Part shown: positions 27,232-36,438 of the stretch, piece after piece
Layout: each line of letters begins with the position of its first letter
How positions within the stretch are numbered: position 1 is the stretch's first letter
Source of the DNA: Methanimicrococcus blatticola
GTDB taxonomy: Archaea > Halobacteriota > Methanosarcinia > Methanosarcinales > Methanosarcinaceae
Length of the DNA: 64,000 bases
Assembly: GCF_004363215.1 (NCBI RefSeq)
Contig: NZ_SNYS01000006.1
Coordinates: forward strand, 1 to 64,000
Direction of reading: 5' to 3'
Position numbers and translations under genes: made by a program
The notes under the pieces: generated by a model
Database searches by the model: none
What the model was told of the DNA's origin: nothing
Seen by the model: only the letters and a program-made list of their open reading frames with translations

Positions 27232-30200
27232 TTATCTTCTTTCATCTTTGGAATCCATTTCATCGGATCCTCTGACGAAACAGAATGTTCCGACTGCAAT
27301 CATGAACAGCAGAATAACCGAAACCGCTGCCTTTTGGGGTTCTTCTTCAAATCCGCCCATCGGCTCTTCGACACCAATATATTTTGTGCCGCCGGTTCCG
27401 ATTGTTGCGTTTCCTTCGCCGTTGCCGTTATTGCCGCCATCGTCTTTGGGAATTAAGTGGCGAGCGTCGGCTTCAACCGTTCCCTGACCGAACTCCGGAA
27501 CAGGAAGTTTGAATAAACTGAAATCATTCAAACGCTTGGAAGTTTGTTCCCAGTTGTCCAATGCTGCAAATGTGCGGAAAAGTGAAAACGTCTCAATTGT
27601 ATCAATATTTTCTTTCGGGTGTGACCATGTTGTCCACGGCGCGGGCTCGTTCGGATAATTATTCCAAACCTGACGGCGTGTAATGTTCTTTCCGTTTTTA
27701 TAATCGTTTTCTTCAAAAAGAACATCGCCGTTTTTCATCAAATCCCAGCCGAAGCAATTCAACATAATTAATGAATCATCGTAAAGAGGATACCAACATC
27801 CGGGGCAACAATCTGTAGTTTCATCACATTCACAATCCAAAGAGGATGTACAACAAGATCCTGCACATAAATCCGGATCACACAAAAAATCAACGTCATC
27901 GGCATCGTTTCCGATATATCCGGCAATTCTGTTTGTTTGGATTTTTCCGTTATCAGGTTCGGCAGAACCGTTTACGAATTCATTTAACGCCATGCTGTTG
28001 ATGAAAATACCGGATTCAACGGAGCCGACCAAACCGCCGACTTTTGTTTTCATCAAACTGCCGTCCGGATATGTTGTTTTGACAGAGCCGGTTGCATAAC
28101 TGTCAATAATGCGAGCCGTACCATAAATTTCACCGGCAAGCCCTCCCGCACTAATATATTCATCATCATTGCTTGTCGTGACAACGTCAACATGACCGGC
28201 TGAGAAAGAAGAAATGATTAATGAACTCCCGGGAGAAATACCATTTCCGCTGTAACCGACCAAACCGCCCGCTTTCAAAGGATTTCCGGCATCGTCGTTG
28301 AGTTGAATATTGCCTGTCGTGTAAGAGGACAAAATCGTCACCGGATGAGTGACGGAAGATCCGACAAGACCGCCGGCCTAAATTTTACCGCTGACGTCGC
28401 CTGTGACATAACTGTTCATAATATGAACATTTTCAGCATCACTGTACCCGATTAATCCGCCGGCTATTTCATCGTTGCTTGTTACAGATCCGTGTGTTGA
28501 AGAATTATTAATCAAAACAAAACGATTCGATGTTTCTGACATTCCGATTAAACCGCCGACAGATTCCGGACCGAAAATAGAACCTGTAACAGAAGAATCT
28601 TCGATTACGCCTTGCGACATGTAACCGACCAAACCGCCGACAGACCCGGTGCCGGACGGACAGCCTGTGACTGAAGACTTCGGAGAAACGTCACCTGTAA
28701 AGTTGTAATGACAATTTTTAATGAAAACAATTGTTTGGTCATCAGATTCAGCCATTCCGATAAAACCGCCGATGTCTCCCGAGCCGAAAACAGGAATATT
28801 GACATTAGAATTTTCCAAAACATTTCTTCCCGAAGCTTGGCCGATGAAACCGCCGGCAGAACCGCAATCAGCAAAGAATTTCGTTCCGGTGATTTGGCTG
28901 TTTCGAATTTCGACGCCTTTGCTGTTGACAATAAATCCGCTTGAACCGCAATCGGTACCGTCGGCATTAAGAATTAAATGAATGTCGTTAAATTCTGCAT
29001 CTTCGGCAACCTTAAACAAGCCCGGGTACGGTTCTTCGGTGGGACCCGCCGTATCTGCATCATACTCCCATTCGACTTTAATTGTCGCCCCGTTTTGAGC
29101 GGTTAAACTTCCTGTAAACGGATGACAATCCGCGCCAATCGGGAATAAACCATCGGTAAAGCAAATACCGTCATTGATTTCTCCTTTATTGACAAACGCA
29201 TTTTCGACGAGTACATAATCCGCGTTTAAAGACCAATACACTTCACGGCCTTCTGCATCCTCAATCTTTTTGTATGAACCGATGTTTGCAAAATTACTTC
29301 CGTTTACATAAATCGGTTCGCCTGCATCATAGAAATAAAGAAGTTGGGGAAGCTCATCCTCCAAAATATACCAAGTGTTTTCCGGATGCATTTTTCCGGC
29401 ATCATAAATATCCCAATCGGCATACGTATCCGGGTCCTTCAGTTCCGCGAGCGTGAGACCGTAAGTGGAAATAAATCCGGCCTCGGTTACTTTATTATTG
29501 AAATAAACATTTTCTGCGCTGGTAATAGGATAGCCGATTCCGTATCTATTTTTGCCTTCTAAAGTCCCATTAAAATAACAAGACGCAGCTGTATCAAATG
29601 AGGATGTCAATCCGGACGCTGCTCCTCCTACTGTTGATGCTATGACATCTGCTTCCGAATAAGAGTTTTCAATTGTTCCTGCAAAAGGAGCACCGGAAAA
29701 ACCTGAGAAAAGGCCTGCAAGGCCGCCGACCGCGCCTTCATTTGATGTACCTTTAATCGTTCCTTTTGAATAAGAGGTATTAATAGAAGAGTCAGGAGAG
29801 AGAGACCGGCCGATTAAGCCGCCGACATTGGTTAAACCTGTAATGTCGCCGTCAAAATAACTGTTGTCTATATTAATTGCATTACCGATGCCGATTAAAC
29901 CGCCGGCGTTCTTGCCTCCTGTTGTAATCGTGGATAAACTGTAACTTCTGTCAATAATACAATCATAAAGATTTCCGCCGAGGCCGCCGGCATTGCCGAG
30001 ACCGGCATTAGCAAGAATCTCAGACTTCGATTCAACGGTTCCTGTGGAATAAGATTTGATAAATTGAATTTCAGTGTCGGCATCGGATAAACCGACGAGG
30101 CCGCCTGCATTTATATCAGCTTTTACATCGCCGTCAAATGCACAATTTCTGAAAGTTATATTTCCTTCAGATGAACCGACGAGACCGCCTGCGTTATTGT

Positions 30201-31356
30201 TCTCCGATGTAACTGTTGCTGTAGAAGAGCTGTACTAAAAACCTGCAGCAACATCATTGCCGATTGAGCCGACTAAACCGCCGACAGATTCTTTTCCGGT
30301 GATTTCTCCTTCCGTAAAAGATTCAAGGATGATTGAATAATCGCCCAGAACACCGGCAAGACCGCCGACGCCTATTTCTGCTTCGATGTCACAATCAGCA
30401 TAACATATACTGAAATTTCCATATTCGGCATACCCGATGAGGCCGCCGGCATTATCATTGGCTGTAATTTTTGACTCTTCACCGATGTTTGATTTGAGAA
30501 GAGTTGCATCATATAAACTTCCTGCAAAACCGCCGACATTGTTTGCCGAGTTAGCTGCAATTTGAGTGTTTTTAACGGCACTGTTTATGATTTCAGCGGA
30601 TTCGAATGAGCCGATAAAACCGCCGATATTGGAACCGCCGATATTGGAACCGCCATCTTCAGCTTGAATATAACTGTTTTCAAGCGTACAATTTGTCAGA
30701 GAAATTCCGGAACATCTGTCAAAATCACCACCGGTCAGTGCTCCGACATTATTGAGTCCTGAAACCTCCAAATTATAGAGATAGATATTAACGAATTCTG
30801 CCTGGCTGATGCCGCCAAAAAGTCCCGCATAATCGCCGGTTGCATTAATTTTGCTGTTTTTTGCAGAAACATTCATCACAAACAAATTTGTATCTTTGGC
30901 GGTTTGACCGGCCAATATGCCGACATAATTTTCGCCCTCAGCCGATATGTTATCTAACTGAAGATTAAAAAAAGTCGCATTTCCGACCAAACCGAAAATT
31001 CCGACATTGTCGGTTCCGGAAATAGCCATATTTGAGATGGTGTGTCCTTTTCCGTCAAAAGTGCCGACAAAATAAGTTTCTGCGTCATAGTCAGAATCGA
31101 CATCTTCAAAACCGATCGGGACCCAATCTTTGTCCCATCCTGAAAAATCAATATCGTTGATTAAAATAAAATGTGAATTCAGATATTCGATTTCACCGAT
31201 TTTTTGAAGCTGATCCGGTGTCCCGATTTGATACGGATTCCCCATTGAACCGTCTCCGCCGCTGAAATCGCCAGCTGCAAGAGCAGGTACGCTCATCATT
31301 AAAATTGCCGTAACGGCAACCATCAGTATTGTTGTTAATTTCATCTTTAGACTCAT
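27232..31356 (-). CDS. Giant GLUG-repeat surface protein with two in-frame UAG codons (candidate pyrrolysine protein)
   Basis: One frame of 1375 codons from 31356 to 27232 is broken only by TAG at 30235-30237 and 28378-28380; no TAA or TGA occurs before the end. I read the 200 codons after the first TAG individually and they are GLUG repeat throughout. Order: signal peptide (MKLTTILMVAVTAILMMSVP, start 31356 or 31344), more than 20 GLUG-type repeats with GGLVG or GGFIG cores and NSYSTG-like strands, a ten-cysteine insert near 27800-27890, a LPVP...ADARHLIP module, the motif MGGFEEEP, a transmembrane helix and a charged tail. It is likely an adhesin. A standard caller would split it at 30235 and 28378. 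Sense UAG is inferred from frame and domain continuity and from the complete pyl operon; a pseudogene is the alternative. Confidence 0.8.
28378..28380 (-). other. In-frame UAG 2 of GLUG protein 1
   Basis: The codons read GTC AGC GGT AAA ATT TAG GCC GGC GGT; the protein reads VSGKI, UAG, AGGLVG. The amber stands directly before the GGLVG core, where other repeats have Asn, Ser or Glu one or two residues earlier. The next stop in frame is the TAA at 27232. Confidence 0.75.
30235..30237 (-). other. In-frame UAG 1 of GLUG protein 1
   Basis: The protein reads NDVAAGF, UAG, YSSSTATVTSENNNAGGLVG. The amber falls at about the position of the conserved Asn in NSYSTG of other repeats. GLUG sequence continues for 619 codons to the next amber. 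Confidence 0.75.
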
Positions 31357-31528
31357 CCTTGGAGTTCAATAAAAAAGATATAATATTAGTAATATGGAAT
31401 AACATTATATAAAAATAACTAAAGATAAAATATAGAATATATAGGGAAAATATCCGATTAACGATTTAAAAAATAATGAAAATGTTCGAATGAACATCTT
31501 CTTCCTATTTTTAATTGAGTTTCCGTTT

Positions 31529-31783
31529 TTAATTTTGTTTTTGATATTTTTTCCACGCCCAAACAGCGATAATCACGACAATCAAAAGAAAAAGCAAAAC
31601 CACACTCGGCCAAAACCAAACAGGCTTCACACCTAAATCTTCGGGCGTCGGAATATAATTGGGTATATCTTCCTGGACATAATCCGGATCTAGTTCTGTT
31701 GCAGCTGCTGCCGGACCGCTTAAAAACGCAAGACATAGAAAAATTATGCTGATTAGAATAATCGGTTTTAATTTGTTGCTCAT
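31529..31783 (-). CDS. Mini secreted/membrane protein, 84 residues
   Basis: It consists of a signal-like hydrophobic segment (about residues 7-27) ending at PAAAA, a short acidic extracellular stretch (ELDPDYVQEDIPNYIPTPED), a second membrane helix (about 56-77) and a basic tail WKKYQKQN. No family was recognised. The layout is that of a surface-protein frame with the ectodomain reduced to about 30 residues. It lies about 170 bases upstream of GLUG protein 1 on the same strand, so it may assist export or anchoring of that protein, or be a remnant of a larger one. Confidence 0.7.
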   Translation of the reverse strand: MSNKLKPIILISIIFLCLAFLSGPAAAATELDPDYVQEDIPNYIPTPEDLGVKPVWFWPSVVLLFLLIVVIIAVWAWKKYQKQN

Positions 31784-31972
31784 AGTTTAACCCCTTTTGA
31801 AATCAATAATAATCAATTAAACAATAATCAATTGAATAAATGTCAATTGAAATAAATATCAATTGGCAGATTTAATTTTAAAAGAAGTCATATAAAAATA
31901 ATAGCTATTGTCGGATTTGGAATAAAAACTGAAAAAAGAAGTTAATGAATCAGAATAATGAATTAGAATGAA

Positions 31973-32047
31973 TAGCGAGGGATGGATTCGAACCATCGGT
32001 CTACGGGTTATGAGCCCGTCGGGATCTCCTGGCTACCCCACCTCGCT
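31973..32047 (-). tRNA. Initiator tRNA-Met (CAU)
   Basis: The minus strand folds into a cloverleaf with acceptor AGCGAGG (32047-32041) pairing with CCTCGCT (31980-31974). The anticodon CAT is flanked by GGGCT and AACCC, giving the G:C pairs of the anticodon stem typical of initiators. The T loop is GGTTCGAATCC. The A1-U72 first pair and discriminator A also mark an archaeal initiator tRNA. CCA is not encoded. Confidence 0.92.
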
Positions 32048-32324
32048 TTGCAGATTAAAATCGTTTTTGAAAAATCATAATTGATGACCAGTCATCAATA
32101 TGAAAGCAGGTTAAAAAATGATTTCTTTTATTTATAGTTAATGCAGAACTTTGGACCGGCGGGAATTTGAACAAACCCAAAGAAGTAACAGAATGTTTTA
32201 AAATTCGGCGTCTTTTTTTCTTTTGAAAATAAATCTTTAAATATTGTAATTGAGTGTTTAGTATCAATCATTTTAGTATCAATCATTTCATTTTCAATTC
32301 AACTTTTATATTTCAGGTGAACCA

Positions 32325-32780
32325 ATGCCACACAGATGTACAAAATGCGGTGCTGTTTTTGAAGACGGGGATTCCGTTATTCTGACAGGCTGTCCGGAAT
32401 GTAAATGGAACAAATTCCTTTACGTTAGAGCGGAAGAAATACCCATCTCCTCAAAACCCGTATTTGAGGAAATCCTGCCGACGCCATCCGATTGGAACAT
32501 TGAGGAACGCATTGCCGAAAAGGAAGGAAAATCCATTGACGACGTGCTTGAAGACATTGACAGGGCACTTGATTCTGATGATGTCAGAAAAAAAGATTTG
32601 AACCCCGACCGTGTCGACTCAATTCGTATTTTAGATGCCGGCTCCTATGAATTAAACTTAGGATCCATCATGGAAAAAGATGAAATCGTTGTCGGTATCA
32701 AAGAAGAAGGACAATACGCCATTGATTTGCCGATGATTCTTCAGCAATCCGGAAAAGCGAAAAAAAGTAAGAAGAAATAA
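32325..32780 (+). CDS. Archaeal Zn-ribbon protein, DUF2072-like
   Basis: A 151-residue protein with an N-terminal zinc ribbon (CTKCG at residues 5-9 and GCPECKW about 25 residues on), then an acidic middle part and a C-terminal strand-rich part (IRILDAGSYELNLGSIM). It ends in a Lys-rich tail KKSKKK. This layout matches the archaeal Zn-ribbon family DUF2072, which is conserved in methanogens without an established function; nucleic-acid binding is a guess. The ATG is preceded by AGGTGA. Confidence 0.8.
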   Translation: MPHRCTKCGAVFEDGDSVILTGCPECKWNKFLYVRAEEIPISSKPVFEEILPTPSDWNIEERIAEKEGKSIDDVLEDIDRALDSDDVRKKDLNPDRVDSIRILDAGSYELNLGSIMEKDEIVVGIKEEGQYAIDLPMILQQSGKAKKSKKK

Positions 32781-32785
32781 TTGAA

Positions 32786-33583
32786 TTATTTCTTTACTTT
32801 TGACTTATAGCATTTCCGACAAATCGGTTTTGCATAAGTTGTTTCTTTTTCTTCCCCGCACGAAAAACAGTATTTTTCTGCAAAATCTTCATTTTTAAAC
32901 CGTGCCCATGAAGAATAACATTTTTTACAAAACGGTTTATCGGGATCACCTTCTATAATTGTTCCACAGCGAATACAATAACATTTTTGGTCAGGACCGA
33001 AAATAAAATCGGCGATTAAATCCAAAAAGCTATTTTTATCAGATGCCGGTGGAATAGCTTTTGTAGAAGATGTTTTTTGTTTTTTAGATGATGGCGGATT
33101 CGGTTCTTGAACTACTTTCGGATCATTATTCTGAGATATTCCAAGTTGACTGATTCTATAAATTCTTTGAATTTCGTTGTACACTTCATTATACAAATCC
33201 GAATCATACTCTTTTTGAATCTGCACACCGAACTCGATATTGTTTTCTTGAGAATATTGATACAGGTTCATAGAAGTAATAATTGCCGTTGATTCATTCA
33301 AATAACATTTAGCATGTAAATTTTCCAAGGAGACGATCTTAACGTTGGGGCCGCTCAACTTATTCTTTTGCTCATTCAATTGTTCTGAATTTTTTTCAGT
33401 TGATTTATCATTTCTGTAAATTAATGTAATAGAAATATTTCTTGAACTTGCTTCTTTCAACAAATCCAAAAGACGCGGTGAAATTTGAAGATACGGACTG
33501 ACAAGAATAATTTCTTTATTAGCTTTTTTAACAAGGTCGCTCAATTCCGCTGAACAATGAGATGTATCTAATAATTTAACCAT
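32786..33583 (-). CDS. Phospholipase D-like protein with C-terminal zinc ribbons
   Basis: A 265-residue protein. The N-terminal half (about 1-150) is a PLD-type phosphodiesterase domain with one HxK motif, LHAKCYL, followed by IITSMNL. The C-terminal part has four CxxC pairs (CIRCG, CKKC, CFSCG, CRKC), enough for two zinc ribbons. A single HKD usually means a dimeric enzyme, often a nuclease. The zinc ribbons suggest nucleic-acid targeting, so a DNA or RNA phosphodiesterase is more likely than a lipase. It converges on the DUF2072 gene with a gap of five bases. Confidence 0.78.
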   Translation of the reverse strand: MVKLLDTSHCSAELSDLVKKANKEIILVSPYLQISPRLLDLLKEASSRNISITLIYRNDKSTEKNSEQLNEQKNKLSGPNVKIVSLENLHAKCYLNESTAIITSMNLYQYSQENNIEFGVQIQKEYDSDLYNEVYNEIQRIYRISQLGISQNNDPKVVQEPNPPSSKKQKTSSTKAIPPASDKNSFLDLIADFIFGPDQKCYCIRCGTIIEGDPDKPFCKKCYSSWARFKNEDFAEKYCFSCGEEKETTYAKPICRKCYKSKVKK

Positions 33584-33662
33584 AAAACCAATTCCAAAAT
33601 AAAATATAAATTAAAACGAATTAAAAAATAATGACAAAGAGAATATATTAACTTGACGAAAA

Positions 33663-34367
33663 TTATTCTTTTGAATTTTTTACGGCAATCACGCCCATGT
33701 GATCGACATGGAACGGCGCCAAATCGATTGTTTTCAGAATTTTAAATGAGGCGTCAGCATTCTTTTCAAGCGTTTTGATTTCTTCGGCAAAGACTTTTTT
33801 CGGATTTTTGGCGACATCGACGCTTCTGGCTTTGATGGATAAAATGAGATGGCCGCCTTCTTTGAGGAAGTAAGCCGCATTTTTGCAGGCGATTGCTGCT
33901 TGATTCGCTTGAGCGACGTCCTGGAAAATCACGTCAACCGGCTCAACCATCGGGAAATAAAGTTCAGGGCGCGTCGCGTCTGAAAAAATCGGAATGATGT
34001 TGTTTCTTTTTTCAGCGAGCATGACCAAATCACGCATCGGTCGCTCGGAAAATTCGACCGCGTAAACGACGCCGCTGCTTTCTGCTAAAATGTCGGAAAC
34101 GTGGCTGACGGTTGTGCCGTTTGCGGCGCCGAGATAAAGAACGCGGGAGCCGGATGTGAGCGGAACGCGAATTTTCTTTTGATAAAGCGCGCCGAGTTTG
34201 CTTCTTTTCGGATCCCATGACCGATATTCCGTGCCGTCATCGTCGGTCATGATTTTTTCGCCGTAAACAATTGAGCCCGGCGCGGCATTTTTCGTATAAA
34301 GCTGGAATTTACCGCGCATACGGCCTTCATAAACGCCGTCAGAATAAGGTTTTAAAAAGTCGGTCAT
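33663..34367 (-). CDS. flpA: Fibrillarin-like rRNA/tRNA 2'-O-methyltransferase
   Basis: The catalytic subunit of the C/D box sRNP that 2'-O-methylates rRNA and tRNA. The 234 residues fit archaeal fibrillarin. The SAM-binding site is VLYLGAANGTTVSHVSD; VIFQDVAQANQA and HLILSIKARSVD follow, with catalytic Asp and Lys of the family's K-D-K-H set visible. The ATG overlaps the stop of nop5 by four bases, so the two are translationally coupled. Confidence 0.95.
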   Translation of the reverse strand: MTDFLKPYSDGVYEGRMRGKFQLYTKNAAPGSIVYGEKIMTDDDGTEYRSWDPKRSKLGALYQKKIRVPLTSGSRVLYLGAANGTTVSHVSDILAESSGVVYAVEFSERPMRDLVMLAEKRNNIIPIFSDATRPELYFPMVEPVDVIFQDVAQANQAAIACKNAAYFLKEGGHLILSIKARSVDVAKNPKKVFAEEIKTLEKNADASFKILKTIDLAPFHVDHMGVIAVKNSKE

Positions 34368-35350
34368 TCCTTGACCTCCTTTTGAGATGAAGCTTGTTTA
34401 ATCCGATTGATTTTGGTGTTCAAATCCGATTCGATTTTCGGGTTGAATGTGCCTGAATAATAGTCAGTTCGAGCCGAGAGGCTGACAGCGGCGGCGAATG
34501 AGCGGGCAATTTTGCCGCGCAGTCGGAACGGTGCCGTGTTCAGGATCGGGTGGCTGAAAATAGTGCCGTGCTTCGGCGACGGCGCATTGGAACGCAAGTG
34601 CTTGACCATTGCTTTTTCCGCGCCCATCACTTGAATGCTGCCGGACGGCATTGCTGCCAGATGTTTCAGACCGCCTGCCATGCTGAGAAGGCGGGCACCT
34701 AAAACAACACCGGCCAGCTGAGATAAATTCGGCGCCGTTTCTTTCATTTTCATTTCAATAAAAGATTCAACGGCGGCCTTTCGCTCGTAAAGAGAAAGAA
34801 TGTCATCGGCAAACGATTGAAGCAAAAGCAAATCTTCGTGCGTTGCCGGTGCGCCCATCAATGATTGGGAAGCGGATTCCGGGATTTCAGAAACAAAACG
34901 GACATACGCTTCGCCCGGCAAATCCAATTCCGGATAATAAGCACTGTACCATTCGGTTAGCCGCTCCGTTAAATGATTGATCGTTTCGTTCAAATCATCC
35001 AGTGCTTCAACCGCTTGAATCACTTTTTTATCTTCCGTCATGGAAGCGGAAAGCTGTTTGCGAGCGGTTTGGATTGCGATTTCACGAAGCGTTGAGACAT
35101 ATTCCGCATCGGTGTCCGCTAATCCAGCCTCTTTTGCCAAAGCCCTGTAATCCGGTTTTTCTTCTTTAAAAACAGGTTTAAGAGACGAAATCAAACGAAT
35201 ATTTTGAGAAGAAGAAAGCGTTGAAATCAATTGATCCGATAATTCAGAAGATGTGGAAATCAGCGGTTTTTCCGATAATGAAAAATCACCGCCGTAAGTG
35301 ACAGAACCAAACCAAGCCGAAAAATTTTTAGATTTTTCAGAATCAGACAT
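34364..35350 (-). CDS. nop5: Nop5/Nop56 C/D box sRNP core protein
   Basis: The scaffold of the C/D box RNP that binds fibrillarin through its N-terminal domain, dimerises by a long coiled coil and grips the L7Ae-RNA complex with its Nop domain. The Nop domain shows SQLAGVVLGARLLSMAGG, LAAMPSGSIQVMGAEKA and KHGTIFSHPILNTAP. The start was set at ATG 35350 (MSDSEKSKN); the upstream open frame overlaps the kinase gene. The 328 residues are on the short side, as usual for archaea. It overlaps RFAP synthase by eight bases and flpA by four, forming a three-gene operon. Confidence 0.94.
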   Translation of the reverse strand: MSDSEKSKNFSAWFGSVTYGGDFSLSEKPLISTSSELSDQLISTLSSSQNIRLISSLKPVFKEEKPDYRALAKEAGLADTDAEYVSTLREIAIQTARKQLSASMTEDKKVIQAVEALDDLNETINHLTERLTEWYSAYYPELDLPGEAYVRFVSEIPESASQSLMGAPATHEDLLLLQSFADDILSLYERKAAVESFIEMKMKETAPNLSQLAGVVLGARLLSMAGGLKHLAAMPSGSIQVMGAEKAMVKHLRSNAPSPKHGTIFSHPILNTAPFRLRGKIARSFAAAVSLSARTDYYSGTFNPKIESDLNTKINRIKQASSQKEVKE

Positions 35351-36323
35351 GATATTCCGCTCCTTTGTTGTTGGCTTTCGTAATGAGAACTTCACTGCCG
35401 GCAGGCATTTTTTCAAGAAGAGCAGATTTGAGCTCTTCCGAATGTTTGCGGTCTTCTGAAAAGCCGTAAACGGCCGGACCGAAGGAACTGATTCCCGCGC
35501 CGTGCAACCCGTTCTTGAGCATTAAATCAATCACAGATTTGACATCGGGCGGCTGAACAGCAACTTCGTGCTTTTTGAAACCGACTTTCTGAAGCTGATT
35601 GACCGCGTTTCCGAGACTTTCAATGTCCTGCTCAAGAATCGACGGAATCATTTGCATCAAAACAATATGAGACGCTTCCCGAACGTCTTCAATCGGAACC
35701 GGGCAAACGCTTTGGAAAAATTTCTTTTCTTCTTCGCCGTTAATGCCGACTTTGGGCGGAATCGCGACAACGATGTCCCAATCCGGAAAATCCAAGCGAA
35801 GCAATAAATCAGCCGGCGGCGCCGTGCTCCTTGAAGACGGCAAAAACCCGTTCTTATCCGTCATTTTGTGACCGGAATCAACAATAAATCCGCCGTGCTC
35901 AAACGCTAAAACGCCGATACCGGAAGTACCGCCGCGACGTGTGATTTGCGCCAATTCTTTGACGCTCTTGCCGAGACTGTAAAGATCGTTAACGGCCATC
36001 GCGGTTGAGAGCGCAATCTGCGTTCCCGAGCCGAGGCCGATGTGCTGGCGGGCGGGAGAGAGAAATTCGAATTCAACGCCTTCGTTTTCGGGCAGCAGCG
36101 AAGAGACGAGACCGGTAATCTGTGCCGTGAACTCAGGGCTGCACGGCTGAACGGAACCGTTTTCAAACCGTTCGGTAACAGTAACAGCATCTGCTTTTTG
36201 AGCGCGAAGCGAAATGCCGCCGTCTTGAAGCGCCAGTCCGACACTGCCGTCGAGCCGGCCGAAACCGCCATTCATATCAATCAAGCCCATATGAATGCGG
36301 GAAGGCGTTTTTATTTCAAACAT
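35343..36323 (-). CDS. Beta-ribofuranosylaminobenzene 5'-phosphate synthase (GHMP kinase fold)
   Basis: Condenses 4-hydroxybenzoate (or para-aminobenzoate) with phosphoribosyl diphosphate in the first committed step of methanopterin synthesis. The 326-residue protein has a GHMP-type fold: an N-terminal SRIHMGLIDMNG, the glycine-rich HIGLGSGTQIALSTA loop, RRGGTSGIGVLAFEHGGFIVD in the middle and a C-terminal GAGISSFGPAVYG motif. The tetrahydromethanopterin pathway is consistent with a methanogen. It begins the operon with nop5 and flpA. Confidence 0.92.
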   Translation of the reverse strand: MFEIKTPSRIHMGLIDMNGGFGRLDGSVGLALQDGGISLRAQKADAVTVTERFENGSVQPCSPEFTAQITGLVSSLLPENEGVEFEFLSPARQHIGLGSGTQIALSTAMAVNDLYSLGKSVKELAQITRRGGTSGIGVLAFEHGGFIVDSGHKMTDKNGFLPSSRSTAPPADLLLRLDFPDWDIVVAIPPKVGINGEEEKKFFQSVCPVPIEDVREASHIVLMQMIPSILEQDIESLGNAVNQLQKVGFKKHEVAVQPPDVKSVIDLMLKNGLHGAGISSFGPAVYGFSEDRKHSEELKSALLEKMPAGSEVLITKANNKGAEYHV

Positions 36324-36438
36324 AGAATTCGTAAATAACAGTGAATTAATTTATAAATGTAACCAAAAAAAGAACTCAAATAATTAAAGCTATTCGTTTG
36401 CAAAAAGACAAAAAAAGATTGTTCATTTTATAAAAGAA

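Noticed and set aside
27232-31356. Reading the GLUG gene 1 pieces as three separate genes or as a plain pseudogene
   Set aside because: Only the first piece has a signal peptide and only the last has a membrane anchor; no frameshift, TAA or TGA is present, and a complete Pyl decoding system is in the window. A pseudogene remains possible but is the weaker reading.
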